From the NCBI RefSeq assembly GCF_900167365.1, contig NZ_FUXL01000014.1, positions 1 to 64,000 on the forward strand: a stretch of 64,000 bases of DNA, written 5' to 3'. Positions 27,264 through 36,209 of the stretch are shown in pieces. Position 1 is the stretch's first letter. Each line of letters begins with the position of its first letter. The stretch comes from Consotaella salsifontis. GTDB lineage: Bacteria; Pseudomonadota; Alphaproteobacteria; Rhizobiales; Rhizobiaceae. Below the pieces are notes generated by a model. That model had not been told where the DNA came from. It saw only the letters and a list, made by a program, of their open reading frames with translations, and searched no databases. A program made the position numbers and the translations under genes.

Positions 27264-28364
27264 ATGAGCCGGAAAAGAACCCTGTTCCTCACATTGCTCT
27301 GCCTGACGGGGCTTTCGCTCGCTCCCACCCGCGTCGCGGCCGAGAACGGCGCGCCAGCGCCCGCTAAGCCGGTCCTGACCGTCCGGGCGGTCGAGCCGCG
27401 GCAGGAGCGCTGGACCTCCACCATCGCCGCCAGCGGCTGGATCGCCCCCTGGAACGAGGCGTCGATCTCCACCGAGATCGGCGAGCTCCGGGTCGAGGAG
27501 ATTCTCGTCGACATCGGCGACAGGGTGAAGAAGGGGCAGGTCCTGGCCCGCCTGTCGCACGACGCCTTGGAGGCCGACCTGCGCCGCCACGAAGCCGTCG
27601 TCGCCAGCGCCGAGGCGAGCCTAGAAAAGGCGACGACCGACGCCAGCCGCGCCCGCCGCCTTTCCGAGAACGCCAAGGGAACGATGTCGCAGAAGGACAT
27701 TCAGGACGCGCTGATCGGCGAGAAGGTGGCCAAGGCCAATCTCGGAGCCGAGCAGGCGAACCTCGACAGCATCACGCTCAAGCTTGAGCAGACCACCATT
27801 CGCGCCATCGACGATGGCGTCGTCTCGCAAAAATCCGCGACGCTCGGCGCCGTGCCGGCAGCCGGCACAGAACTCTTCCGTCTCATTCGCCAGAACCGAA
27901 TCGAATGGCAAGCCGAAGTCACGGCCAAGGATCTGACGCAAATCGTGACAGGCCAGCGGGCGCAGATCTCCGACCAGGGACAGGCGCTGTGTTATGGATC
28001 CGTCAGAACCACGGCACCGACGGCGGATCGCACCACGGGACGGGCAACGGTCTATATCGATCTGCCGGAGAACTGCGCTCTTACCCCCGGCTCGTTTGCC
28101 AGCGGATCAATCGAAATCGACACCAAGGCTGTCACGACCGTTCCATCGACGGCCGTGACCATGGAGGGCGGGGCCAGCTACGTCTACAGCCTCGCCGATA
28201 ATGACACGGTCGAGCGGCGCCCGGTGACGATCGGTCGCCGCCGCGACGGCCATGTCGAAGTGGTCTCGGGGCTCGATCCTCACGCGCGACTGGTCGTGAA
28301 CGGCGGTGGGTTCCTGTTCGATGGCGCTCCCGTCGCGGTGGTTGCCGAGGAGGCGCAGAAATGA
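27264..28364 (+). CDS. RND efflux periplasmic adaptor subunit
   Basis: The 366-residue membrane-fusion protein has a Sec signal peptide (first ~26 residues, cut after VAA) without a lipobox cysteine. The lipoyl/barrel-sandwich half-motifs are STEIGELRVEEILVDIGDRV KKGQ-type near residue 70 and TTIRAIDDGVVSQKSATLGA near 185, with an alpha-hairpin between them (KATTDASRARRL). The beta-barrel and membrane-proximal domains follow. It should link the inner-membrane RND pump to an outer-membrane channel. No TolC-like gene is present nearby, so the channel is probably encoded elsewhere. AAAGGAGG precedes the ATG, and the gene overlaps the pump gene by 4 bp. Confidence 0.94.
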   Translation: MSRKRTLFLTLLCLTGLSLAPTRVAAENGAPAPAKPVLTVRAVEPRQERWTSTIAASGWIAPWNEASISTEIGELRVEEILVDIGDRVKKGQVLARLSHDALEADLRRHEAVVASAEASLEKATTDASRARRLSENAKGTMSQKDIQDALIGEKVAKANLGAEQANLDSITLKLEQTTIRAIDDGVVSQKSATLGAVPAAGTELFRLIRQNRIEWQAEVTAKDLTQIVTGQRAQISDQGQALCYGSVRTTAPTADRTTGRATVYIDLPENCALTPGSFASGSIEIDTKAVTTVPSTAVTMEGGASYVYSLADNDTVERRPVTIGRRRDGHVEVVSGLDPHARLVVNGGGFLFDGAPVAVVAEEAQK

Positions 28365-31300
28365 ACGTCTCCGCCTGGGCCGTCCGCAATCCCGTTCCCG
28401 TCATCCTTCTCTTCGTCCTGCTCCTGATCGGCGGCCTGTTCTCATTCTCGAAGCTGGGCGTGCAGTCGTTTCCCGATCTCGACCTGCCGCTCATCCAGAT
28501 CTCCGCCAATCTCGAAGGTGCGGCGCCCGCGCAGCTCGAAACCGAGGTGGCGCGCAAGATCGAGGACAGCGTCGCCTCCCTGAGCCGGCTCAACCACATC
28601 ACGACGACGGTGAACGACGGCTCCGTCGGCATCATGGCCGAGTTCGAGATCGCCAAGGATCCGGAGGAAGCGCTCAACGAGGTCCGCAATGCCGTCGACA
28701 GCGTGCGCGCGGACCTGCCGTCGGAAATGAGCGCGCCGAGCGTCACCAAGCTGTCGATCCAGAACTCGGTGCTGATCACCTATGCCGTGACCTCCGGAAA
28801 ACTGGACGAGGCCGAGCTATCCTGGTTCGTCGACAACGACATGACCAAGGCGCTGCGCTCCGTCGAGGGGGTTGGCGACGTCGCGCGCGTCGGCGGCATC
28901 GATCGCGAGGTCGTCGTCGCGGTCGATCCGGGGAAGCTCGCCGCCCTCGGCCTGTCGGTGACGGACGTTGCGGGTCTTCTGCGCTCGGTCCAGCTCGACC
29001 AGTCCGGCGGCCGTGTCCAGACGACGTCCTCGCGCCAGTCGATCCGGGTTCTCGGCGCCGCCGATACCATTGACCGCCTGTCCTCGGTCTCCGTGCCCGC
29101 CGCCAACGGAACCTCGATCCAGCTCGACCAGATCGCGACGATTAGGGACGCGCACGCCGACCGAACCTCGCTCGCCTATCTCAATGGCGATCGCGTCATC
29201 GGCGTCCAGATCAAGCGATCCAACGGCTATTCCGACGTCGCCGTCGCCGAGGGCATCCGCTCGGTGATCGCCACCTTCGCGGCAGCCCATCCGGAAGTCG
29301 CGATCGCCGAGGCTTCGAACACCGTCAAGGCGACCGCCGACGACTACGAGGCCTCGATGCACATGCTCGCCGAGGGTATCGTGATCGCCATCGTGATCGT
29401 GTGGCTGTTCCTCAGGAGCTGGCGCGCGACCGTGGTCTCGGCCGCCGCGCTGCCGCTGGCCATGATCCCGACCTTCATGATCATGGACTTGTTCGGCTTC
29501 ACGCTGAACGTCGTCTCGCTGCTCTCCCTATCGCTGGTGGTGGGCATCCTGGTGGACGACGCCATCGTCGAGGTCGAGAACATCGAGCGCCACCTGTCCT
29601 ATGGCGGCACGCCGCGCGCGGCCACCATTGAGGCGACGCAGGAGATCGGCATCGCCGTCATCGCCACGACCCTGACGCTCGTCGCCGTGTTCCTGCCGAC
29701 GGCGTTCATGGGCGACATTCCGGGCCTTGTCTTCCGGCAGTTCGGCATCACGGCCGCGGCCGCCGTCCTCGCCTCGCTCCTGGTGGCGCGGCTGCTGACG
29801 CCGATGATGGCGGCGTCCCTGCTCAAGGCCAAGCGCACGGCGAGTGCGCGGGCGGACGGCCGGCTGATGCGGACGTATATGCGTCTCGCCCGCTTCTGCC
29901 TCGCCTGGCGCAAGCTGACCATCCTGGCGACCATCCTCTTCGTCGCGGCCTCCCTGTCGCTGGTACCGCTGCTCGAAACCGCCTTCGTTCCGCCCGCCGA
30001 CATCGCCCAGACGACGGTGACCCTCAACGTCCAGCCGGGCAGCAGCCTGGAGGAGACGGATGCGGTCGTGCGACAGGCGGCCACCGCCATCGCCGAGGTC
30101 GGACAGGTCCGGTCTGTCTTTGCCGTGGTGGGCGCCTCCGGCAGCAACAGCGGCGGCCCCAATCTCGCCATCATCCCCGACGTGACCGGGGCCCTGCTGA
30201 CCGTCGATCTGACACCGCTCAACGAGCGCGATCGGTCACAGACACAAATCGAGAACGACATTCGCGCGGCGCTGGACCGTGTGCCGGGCGCGCGGGTTCA
30301 GGTTGGGGCCGGAGGCGACGGCAGCACCCTGGGCATCGTCCTCGCCAGCAACGACGACGCGGCGCTGCTCCAGGCAGCGAAGACTCTCGAGGAGCAGATA
30401 CGCGGCCTGCCCGGCCTCGGCGCGGTCACCTCGACCGCCGCCCTGGAGGCGCCGGAAGTACAGATCGTTCCCGACAGCGCTCATGCCAGCGCCGTCGGCG
30501 TGACGCCCGAGGCGATCGCCGATGTCGTGCGCATCGCCACCTATGGCGACTACGAAGCCTCACAACCGAAGCTCAACCTTCCGGAACGCCAGCTTCCCAT
30601 CCGGCTGAAACTCGATGCCGACCCGGAAAGCAATCTCGAGGACATCCGCCAGCTGCGCGTCGACGGCAACGGCGGCAGCGTGACCCTCGGATCTGTCGCC
30701 GATGTCGGGCTCGGCACGGGGCCGACAAGCATCTCGCGCATCGACCGGGAGCGGAACGTCACCGTCAGCGTCGAACTGAACGGCAAGAGCATCGGCTCGG
30801 TGATGGAGGAGGTTCAGGCGCTTCCCGCCATGAAGGCGCTGCCGGCGGGCGTCAAGACGATCGACGAAGGCGAGGTGGAGAGCATGGATTCCATGTTCGC
30901 CGGCTTCCTGGTCGCGCTGGTGATCGGCCTGGTGTGCATCTATGCCGTGCTGGCGCTGCTCTTCCACGATTTCCTGCAGCCGTTCACGATCCTGATGGCC
31001 ATTCCTCTGTCGCTCGGCGGCGCCCTCCTGCCGCTGGTCCTGACCGGCACCAGCTTCTCGATGGCGACCGCCATCGGCCTTTTGATGCTGATCGGGATCG
31101 TCACCAAGAACTCGATCCTGATCGTCGAATATGCGGCGGCGACCCAGCAAAAGGGTTGGCAGCGGGGCGAAGCCTTGCTCGACGCCTGCCACAAGCGGGC
31201 GCGTCCGGTGGTCATGACGACGATCGCGATGATCGGCGGCATGTGCCCCGTGGTGCTGGGCCTGTCGGGCGGCGATCCGAGCTTCCGCCGGCCGATGGGG

Positions 31301-31462
31301 CTCGTCGTCATCGGCGGGCTGCTGGTCTCGACCGCCCTCAGCCTCGTCGTCATCCCGGTGATCTACTCCTTCGTCGACGATTTCTCGTCATGGCTGCGCA
31401 GGCGCTTCCTGAATACCGCGACTGAATCCCACGACGGCGAGGTCGCCGTCGCGAGTCGATGA
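28361..31462 (+). CDS. RND family efflux pump permease
   Basis: The 1033-residue inner-membrane pump has the standard duplicated RND layout: a first helix (NPVPVILLFVLLLIGGLFSF), a large periplasmic porter region, a helix cluster around residue 340-490, and the same again in the second half. The proton-relay aspartate pair is in VVGILVDDAIVEVENIERHL (helix 4). The second-half cluster has LIGIVTKNSILIVEYA. It uses proton motive force to capture drugs from the periplasm or outer leaflet. The start overlaps the adaptor stop (ATGA). Substrates cannot be predicted. Confidence 0.96.
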   Translation: MNVSAWAVRNPVPVILLFVLLLIGGLFSFSKLGVQSFPDLDLPLIQISANLEGAAPAQLETEVARKIEDSVASLSRLNHITTTVNDGSVGIMAEFEIAKDPEEALNEVRNAVDSVRADLPSEMSAPSVTKLSIQNSVLITYAVTSGKLDEAELSWFVDNDMTKALRSVEGVGDVARVGGIDREVVVAVDPGKLAALGLSVTDVAGLLRSVQLDQSGGRVQTTSSRQSIRVLGAADTIDRLSSVSVPAANGTSIQLDQIATIRDAHADRTSLAYLNGDRVIGVQIKRSNGYSDVAVAEGIRSVIATFAAAHPEVAIAEASNTVKATADDYEASMHMLAEGIVIAIVIVWLFLRSWRATVVSAAALPLAMIPTFMIMDLFGFTLNVVSLLSLSLVVGILVDDAIVEVENIERHLSYGGTPRAATIEATQEIGIAVIATTLTLVAVFLPTAFMGDIPGLVFRQFGITAAAAVLASLLVARLLTPMMAASLLKAKRTASARADGRLMRTYMRLARFCLAWRKLTILATILFVAASLSLVPLLETAFVPPADIAQTTVTLNVQPGSSLEETDAVVRQAATAIAEVGQVRSVFAVVGASGSNSGGPNLAIIPDVTGALLTVDLTPLNERDRSQTQIENDIRAALDRVPGARVQVGAGGDGSTLGIVLASNDDAALLQAAKTLEEQIRGLPGLGAVTSTAALEAPEVQIVPDSAHASAVGVTPEAIADVVRIATYGDYEASQPKLNLPERQLPIRLKLDADPESNLEDIRQLRVDGNGGSVTLGSVADVGLGTGPTSISRIDRERNVTVSVELNGKSIGSVMEEVQALPAMKALPAGVKTIDEGEVESMDSMFAGFLVALVIGLVCIYAVLALLFHDFLQPFTILMAIPLSLGGALLPLVLTGTSFSMATAIGLLMLIGIVTKNSILIVEYAAATQQKGWQRGEALLDACHKRARPVVMTTIAMIGGMCPVVLGLSGGDPSFRRPMGLVVIGGLLVSTALSLVVIPVIYSFVDDFSSWLRRRFLNTATESHDGEVAVASR

Positions 31463-31705
31463 ATCAGCGCGCCAACGACGCGAGCATTGGCCGCCCCGAA
31501 CGCGCGCTCGGAAGCTGCCGGTCAGCTTAAGGACGGATCTTAGCGAGAAGCGGACATGCCGCGGATGAAGGATTAAGACCGGAGGCGGCCTCTCGCCGCC
31601 TTACGCGCCGAACGCAACGCCGGGTGTGGAACGAGCGGGAATGGCCGCCTTCCGAGTGAACGGGGCTCGCGCAAGCGAACCCCGTGCAGCCATCTGTCTT
31701 GGCAA

Positions 31706-32377
31706 TCACCAGGGCAGCGTGTTGCCTTGCCAATCCAGATAGCGGTGTTCCCGGCATCCCATATTGGCTTTCAGCACCTCGGCCATTCCGGTCACGCTTT
31801 CCTCCACGCTGATCTCCGCCTCGACCGTCCCGTCCAGCGTCCCCATGGCGGTGGCGACCCAGCCGGGATGGATCGACAGAACGGTCAGCCCGGTGTCGGC
31901 ATGAATCATGCGGGCAAGCATGTTGAGGGCCACCTTGCTCGCCCGATAAAGGTCCAGCTTCAGGCCCGGCTCGGTGTTCATCGCAATGCTTGCGCGGTGC
32001 GAAGACATCACGGCGAGCGTTCCGCCCTCGTTCAGCCGGTCCAGCAGGTGATGCGCCAAGCGTATGGGACCGAAGCAATTGGTCATAATGATTTCGGACA
32101 GTTCGTCCTCTGTCGCCTCGACAACCGAGTTGTGCAGCGGACCGTAAACACCGGCGACCAGGAAAATCACGTCGAAGGTGCCAATGGCATCCCGCAGCGG
32201 CGCGATCTCGTCGACGCGCGTGACATCCACATGGGCGACCTGCGCGACCCTGCTCAGGCTGCCTGTGTCTGCACCGTGACGGGCGGTGCCGGTGACCTGC
32301 CAGCCCTCAGCGTGGAGGGTCTGCGCCAGACCAAGACCAAGACCGCGCTCGGCCCCGATGATGAGAATGGAGGGCAT
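31706..32377 (-). CDS. Short-chain dehydrogenase/reductase (C-factor-like)
   Basis: The protein of 223 residues has the Rossmann cofactor site IIGAERGLGLGLAQTL, with a modified G-x-x-x-G-x-G. Further motifs are DVIFLVAGVYGP (the usual NNAG position) and the catalytic YRASKVALN (Y-x-x-x-K). The Ser is probably in VMSSHRASI. It is an NAD(P)-dependent oxidoreductase of unknown substrate, of the small single-domain type. The start is ATG 32377 with GAAAGGAAA upstream. It follows the second SDR gene after 11 bp, so the two form an operon. Confidence 0.9.
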   Translation of the reverse strand: MPSILIIGAERGLGLGLAQTLHAEGWQVTGTARHGADTGSLSRVAQVAHVDVTRVDEIAPLRDAIGTFDVIFLVAGVYGPLHNSVVEATEDELSEIIMTNCFGPIRLAHHLLDRLNEGGTLAVMSSHRASIAMNTEPGLKLDLYRASKVALNMLARMIHADTGLTVLSIHPGWVATAMGTLDGTVEAEISVEESVTGMAEVLKANMGCREHRYLDWQGNTLPW

Positions 32378-32388
32378 GGTGTTTCCTT

Positions 32389-33123
32389 TCAAAGTGCGGT
32401 GAAGCCGCCGTCGGCGGTCACAAGCGCGCCCGTCATGAAGGCGGAGGCGGGCGAGGCGAGGAAGGCCACGACCTCGGCGATATCCTGCGGCTGGCCGACG
32501 CGACCGAGCGGATGGGCGGGGCCGTAGCTGGCCAGAGTGGCACGGCTGTCGGGCACGATATCCTCCAGGATGTCGGTTTCGATCACGCCGGGCAGGACCG
32601 CATTGGCGCGAATGCCGCGATCGCCATATTCGACCGCAATCACCTTGGTCAGTTGTGCAATCGCGCCTTTGGACGCCGCGTAGACGGCGGTATCCTTCAT
32701 CGCCACCCGCGCCACGATGGATGCCATATTGACGATGACGCCTCCGCTGGGCAGCATGGCCCTTATCGCCTCGCGAGCATGCAGGAAGGTGCCGCGGGCG
32801 TTGACGGACATCACGCCATCCCAATCGGCCAGGCTCATGTCGACCAGCGGCTTGTTCATCGTCCGGCCGGCGTTGTTGACGAGGATATCGAGCCTGCCAA
32901 AGCGTTCCACGGCCAGGGCGACGCTGCGAACAGCGGTTTGTTCGTCCGCGACGTTTCCAGTCAGGGTCGCGATGCCGTCGGCCGCCAGATCATGCACGGC
33001 TTCCGACATGTCTGTGGCGAGGATCTGCGCGCCGCGTGCACGCAGTGTCAGGGCGGTGGCACGGCCGATCCCGCGGGCGGCACCGGTCACGAGGGCTGTT
33101 TGGCCGACAAGATCTTCAGTCAT
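32389..33123 (-). CDS. Classical SDR family oxidoreductase
   Basis: The 244-residue enzyme has TGAARGIGRATAL (cofactor site), NNAG (in DILVNNAGRTMN), the catalytic Ser in VNMASIVARVA, Y-x-x-x-K in YAASKGAIAQLTK, and the C-terminal GALVTADGGFTAL of FabG-like SDRs. The substrate is unknown. It is the first gene of the SDR pair and is divergent from a LysR gene, which is probably its regulator. Its Shine-Dalgarno GGAGATA is part of a perfect 8-bp inverted repeat (33126-33149), which could form a hairpin in the mRNA. Confidence 0.93.
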   Translation of the reverse strand: MTEDLVGQTALVTGAARGIGRATALTLRARGAQILATDMSEAVHDLAADGIATLTGNVADEQTAVRSVALAVERFGRLDILVNNAGRTMNKPLVDMSLADWDGVMSVNARGTFLHAREAIRAMLPSGGVIVNMASIVARVAMKDTAVYAASKGAIAQLTKVIAVEYGDRGIRANAVLPGVIETDILEDIVPDSRATLASYGPAHPLGRVGQPQDIAEVVAFLASPASAFMTGALVTADGGFTAL

Positions 33124-33125
33124 AG

Positions 33126-33149
33126 GTATCTCCTTTGCGACGGAGATAC
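33126..33149 (-). promoter_or_regulatory. Inverted repeat overlapping the SDR ribosome-binding site
   Basis: GTATCTCC (33126-33133) and GGAGATAC (33142-33149) on the plus strand form a perfect 8-bp inverted repeat with an 8-nt spacer. In the leftward SDR mRNA the arm nearer the start contains the Shine-Dalgarno GGAGATA. The same element could be the LysR operator in DNA or a hairpin masking the ribosome site in RNA. Confidence 0.55.
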
Positions 33150-33208
33150 GCTTGGCTACAGGGCTTTATAATCCACGAGTAATTTATTAGGCTTGTTAGC
33201 TCAGCTTC

Positions 33209-34126
33209 ATGATCGCAACCATGACGCCCACCGATTTCGCGCAGATTCGTGCTTTCCTTGCCGTCGCCGAGACGCTCAATTTCTCGCGCGCGGCAGAGAG
33301 GCTGGGTGTCACGCCCTCGGCTCTCAGCCAGACCATCCGCGCCTTTGAGGCCGAGGTGGGGCAGCAGATGTTCCAGCGGACGACCCGAAGCGTGGTGCTG
33401 ACCGAGGCGGGCTTGCATCTGAGGGGACGCATGGAGCCTGCAGTGGCGGAAATGGCCGCGGCGCTAACACAGGCGCGCAGCAAGGGCGGCCCGCGGGGAA
33501 CGGTCCGCATCGTCGCCTTTCGGTCGGCCGCCGAGAGATTCCTGCTGCCGATCCTCCCTGACTTGCGCCGGGACCTGCCCGACGTGACGCTCGACATCAC
33601 CCTGGACGATGCCGTTGGCGATCCCGTCGCCGATGGCTTCGACATCGCCATCCGTATCGGCGAGGTCATCGCTCAGGATATGATCGCCGTGCCCTTGGGC
33701 GCGGATCTGCGCCAGATCGCGGTTGCGGCCCCGGCCTACCTGTCGCGGCACGGCGTCCCCGGTCATCCGCGTGATCTATTGGCCCACGACTGTATCTGCT
33801 GGCGCTGGCCCGGCCAGCCGCATCCCTTTCCATGGGAGTTTTTCGAGGACGGCCGCTGGTTCTCCATCACGCCGTCGGGCGGCTTGATCGTGAACGATAA
33901 GACGATGGCGCAGCGGGCCGCTCTGGACGGGCTCGGCATTGCCTTCTCTATCGAGGACACGGTTCGTGATCATATCGCGGCAGGGTCTCTGATCCCCTTG
34001 CTTCAACGCTGGAGCGCGCCATTCGCGGGCTTTCATCTGACCTATCCCCGCCAGCGCCATATGCCCGCCGCCACGCGCGCCGTCATCGACAAGATCAGGT
34101 TGGGAGTTCGCAAGGACGCGGGATGA
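33209..34126 (+). CDS. LysR family transcriptional regulator
   Basis: The 305-residue regulator has an N-terminal HTH (FLAVAETLNFSRAAERLGVT, then SALSQTIRAFEAEVGQQMFQ) and a LysR substrate-binding domain of the CrgA-like group (FDIAIRIGEVIAQDMIAVPL). It is divergent from the two SDR genes, with 85 bp between the starts, the usual layout of a LysR regulator and its target. It probably senses a metabolite of the SDR pathway. The frame begins at 33209, but Met codon 33221 (MTPTDFAQIRAF) is an equally good start. Confidence 0.93.
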   Translation: MIATMTPTDFAQIRAFLAVAETLNFSRAAERLGVTPSALSQTIRAFEAEVGQQMFQRTTRSVVLTEAGLHLRGRMEPAVAEMAAALTQARSKGGPRGTVRIVAFRSAAERFLLPILPDLRRDLPDVTLDITLDDAVGDPVADGFDIAIRIGEVIAQDMIAVPLGADLRQIAVAAPAYLSRHGVPGHPRDLLAHDCICWRWPGQPHPFPWEFFEDGRWFSITPSGGLIVNDKTMAQRAALDGLGIAFSIEDTVRDHIAAGSLIPLLQRWSAPFAGFHLTYPRQRHMPAATRAVIDKIRLGVRKDAG

Positions 34127-34979
34127 CGGTCCAAGGCGATGGCAGTTTCGTCCGCGAACGCGGCGTACGAATGCGCAGAACTCGGTCGGGGCTGCCCGCC
34201 ATGATCGCGCCGCCGATGACAGTTAGGCATTTTCCCGTGCATCAACGTTGATGGCCATAAGGTCAGCCGAATGATCCGGATTTCATTGAGCGCGCTGAGC
34301 CAGCTGGAGTACGAATGCAGCGGAGGCATCGATCCCCGCCACCCGATGAGGTGAACTTGCGCGCCGCAACGACGGCTTGATTGGCACTTGCTAGGGAGAT
34401 CGGGATCTCCCACGCCGGCATTTCGGCCAGAGCAAGCGTGTTCAGTTGCGGCTGTCTTCGCTGCCGACCGCAACGATCACCGCGATGATGTTCAGGCCGC
34501 TGAAGACCAGCCTCGGCAAAATAAACGCCGGAAACGAACTCTCGGCTGGATAAGACTCGGGGGCAACGTCAAGGCGCCCCGCGCTTCGGAACGGCAATGA
34601 AGGGTCGACTGGGGAACGTCGGCTTTTCGCCAAACGAAGTCTTCGCGACGCTGGACTGCGTGCCTGCCTGCTTTCGGATATCGGTTGGGGTTGAGCGAGG
34701 GCCGAGCATAGGCGCAGGCGATGCGGCTGAAAGCCGGCCGAGCCGCGATATGGAGAGACGGGGATGGACCTCTGGCCTAAAGCTGCCGCCAGCTCGAGTG
34801 CAGATCAACGATTTTCTCCGCTCACCGACGTTCAAGCTAAACAGCATCAGGTTGCTCGCTCAGAGCTTCAGGATCGAATCTGTCTGAGGTTCATCGGGGC
34901 GTTAACCCAGTCCTGGATGTTTCCTATTTGATCGACACTATCGATGTATAATCGGGAAAGGATAGAATGGTGCTTTGAT
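34127..34979. other. Gene-poor region after LysR
   Basis: About 850 bp with short, overlapping open frames on both strands, none with a ribosome site, a coherent codon pattern or family resemblance. The last ~100 bp are AT-rich and probably hold the promoter of the exported protein at 34980. The region may be decayed coding sequence. Confidence 0.45.
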
Positions 34980-35819
34980 ATGCTTCGTTGTTTAATCGTT
35001 GTTTCCATAATGACGGCCAGCGCGCTGTCTGCAAACGCTCAAGTTTCGGATTCCAAGAACACTGAACCGAGCGGCCAAAGTCCATTCTGGTTCACGGACA
35101 CCATATCGGACGCAGCCGCAACGCTGTTGAAATGGAATGCCTCCTTACGCGACAGGCCAAAAAGCGGCCCTTGCAAGGGCGAGAGGGTTGAGAAACCCGA
35201 GCATTGTTCTGTCGTCATTACGGCTTCCGTCCTTAAGAATGAGGGCAGCGCGGCTGCTGCGGCCATCATTGCGCGTGTTAGCGAGCGACCAAAGGCCGAA
35301 ATCCGGGCTTGGATCGTCCATCGCGGCATCCTTGAGAAGATGGCCGAAAAAGGTGGGAGATTGGATGAGGCCCTTATTACTAATTTTACGGAAAATCTCG
35401 CTAACGCGATTAAAGACAAGTCATGCTCTGAATCAATACGATTGAGTGAAGTCGAATACTGGTTGCAAGTAGGAGACGAGGCTAATGCGAAAAATTACCT
35501 TAGGACGATCTCTCCAGAAAAATCACACCAGACGGATTCTCTATGCCCGTATGCGGGAAAATTAGATTCTTATCGGTATGCTCTGCTCGACTATCCGGCC
35601 TCTTCAGGGGAAATATCCTTTATCGACGTAACGACGGCAATTATATACACTGGCAAGATGCCTCTTCCTAAAGTGCGTTACAAGCTAGCGGATCTGGCCA
35701 TCTCCGTCGCCGCAGCATCGGGCATTGAAGAGCCCATCCCTCTCTTGATTGCCGTTGCTCGAGACATCGAGAACACAGATTTGGAGCGGTGGCTCGCAGC
35801 CAAGTCGCAGTCAAGGTAA
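34980..35819 (+). CDS. Exported protein of unknown function
   Basis: The 279-residue protein begins with a signal peptide (MLRCLIVVSIMTASALSANA, cut before Q). The mature part is mainly helical and soluble, with cysteines that could pair (GPCKGERVEKPEHC, DKSC, SLCPYAGK). Repetitive helical pairs such as SVLKNEGSAAAAAIIARVSE and EVEYWLQVGDEANAKNYLRT suggest a TPR-like solenoid. I do not recognise the family. The frame is open from 34944, but ATG 34980 places the signal peptide correctly. The gene is less GC-rich than its neighbours, stands alone, and was probably acquired. Confidence 0.7.
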   Translation: MLRCLIVVSIMTASALSANAQVSDSKNTEPSGQSPFWFTDTISDAAATLLKWNASLRDRPKSGPCKGERVEKPEHCSVVITASVLKNEGSAAAAAIIARVSERPKAEIRAWIVHRGILEKMAEKGGRLDEALITNFTENLANAIKDKSCSESIRLSEVEYWLQVGDEANAKNYLRTISPEKSHQTDSLCPYAGKLDSYRYALLDYPASSGEISFIDVTTAIIYTGKMPLPKVRYKLADLAISVAAASGIEEPIPLLIAVARDIENTDLERWLAAKSQSR

Positions 35820-36209
35820 GGTCAATCTGTTAACTCAACGTCCTTGACTGACGAATTGATTGAAGGTCGGGGGCGGTCATCCTCGACGCCCGAATGTCGA
35901 CTTTCAGTAATGGACAACGAGCCGAGGAATGCCCTGCCGCCCCACCCCGGCCAGGGGGGCGACCAGAAAGGCTCCCACGGAACGGCAGCTCTCCGCCGGT
36001 CGCTGCTCTGGAGTTGCCAGTCCGCTTTCGGCCCTGAAGTGCTTTCCGGCTTGCACGGCTGAGACTGAGTGGGGAGTTGGATGGTGTGCGGGCCCTGACA
36101 AAAACTGAACATATGGCGCCGCGACCTCTTGCGCGGCGGCGGGTGGGATGGTTTGAGGCGGCTCCCTCCTAGAGCATGATGCCGACTAGCACCGACCGGG
36201 AATTTCCGC
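35820..36209. other. Intergenic region before the ABC-F gene
   Basis: About 390 bp without a supported gene. Short frames on both strands lack ribosome sites. It should contain the ABC-F promoter, but no clear consensus elements were found. Confidence 0.4.
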
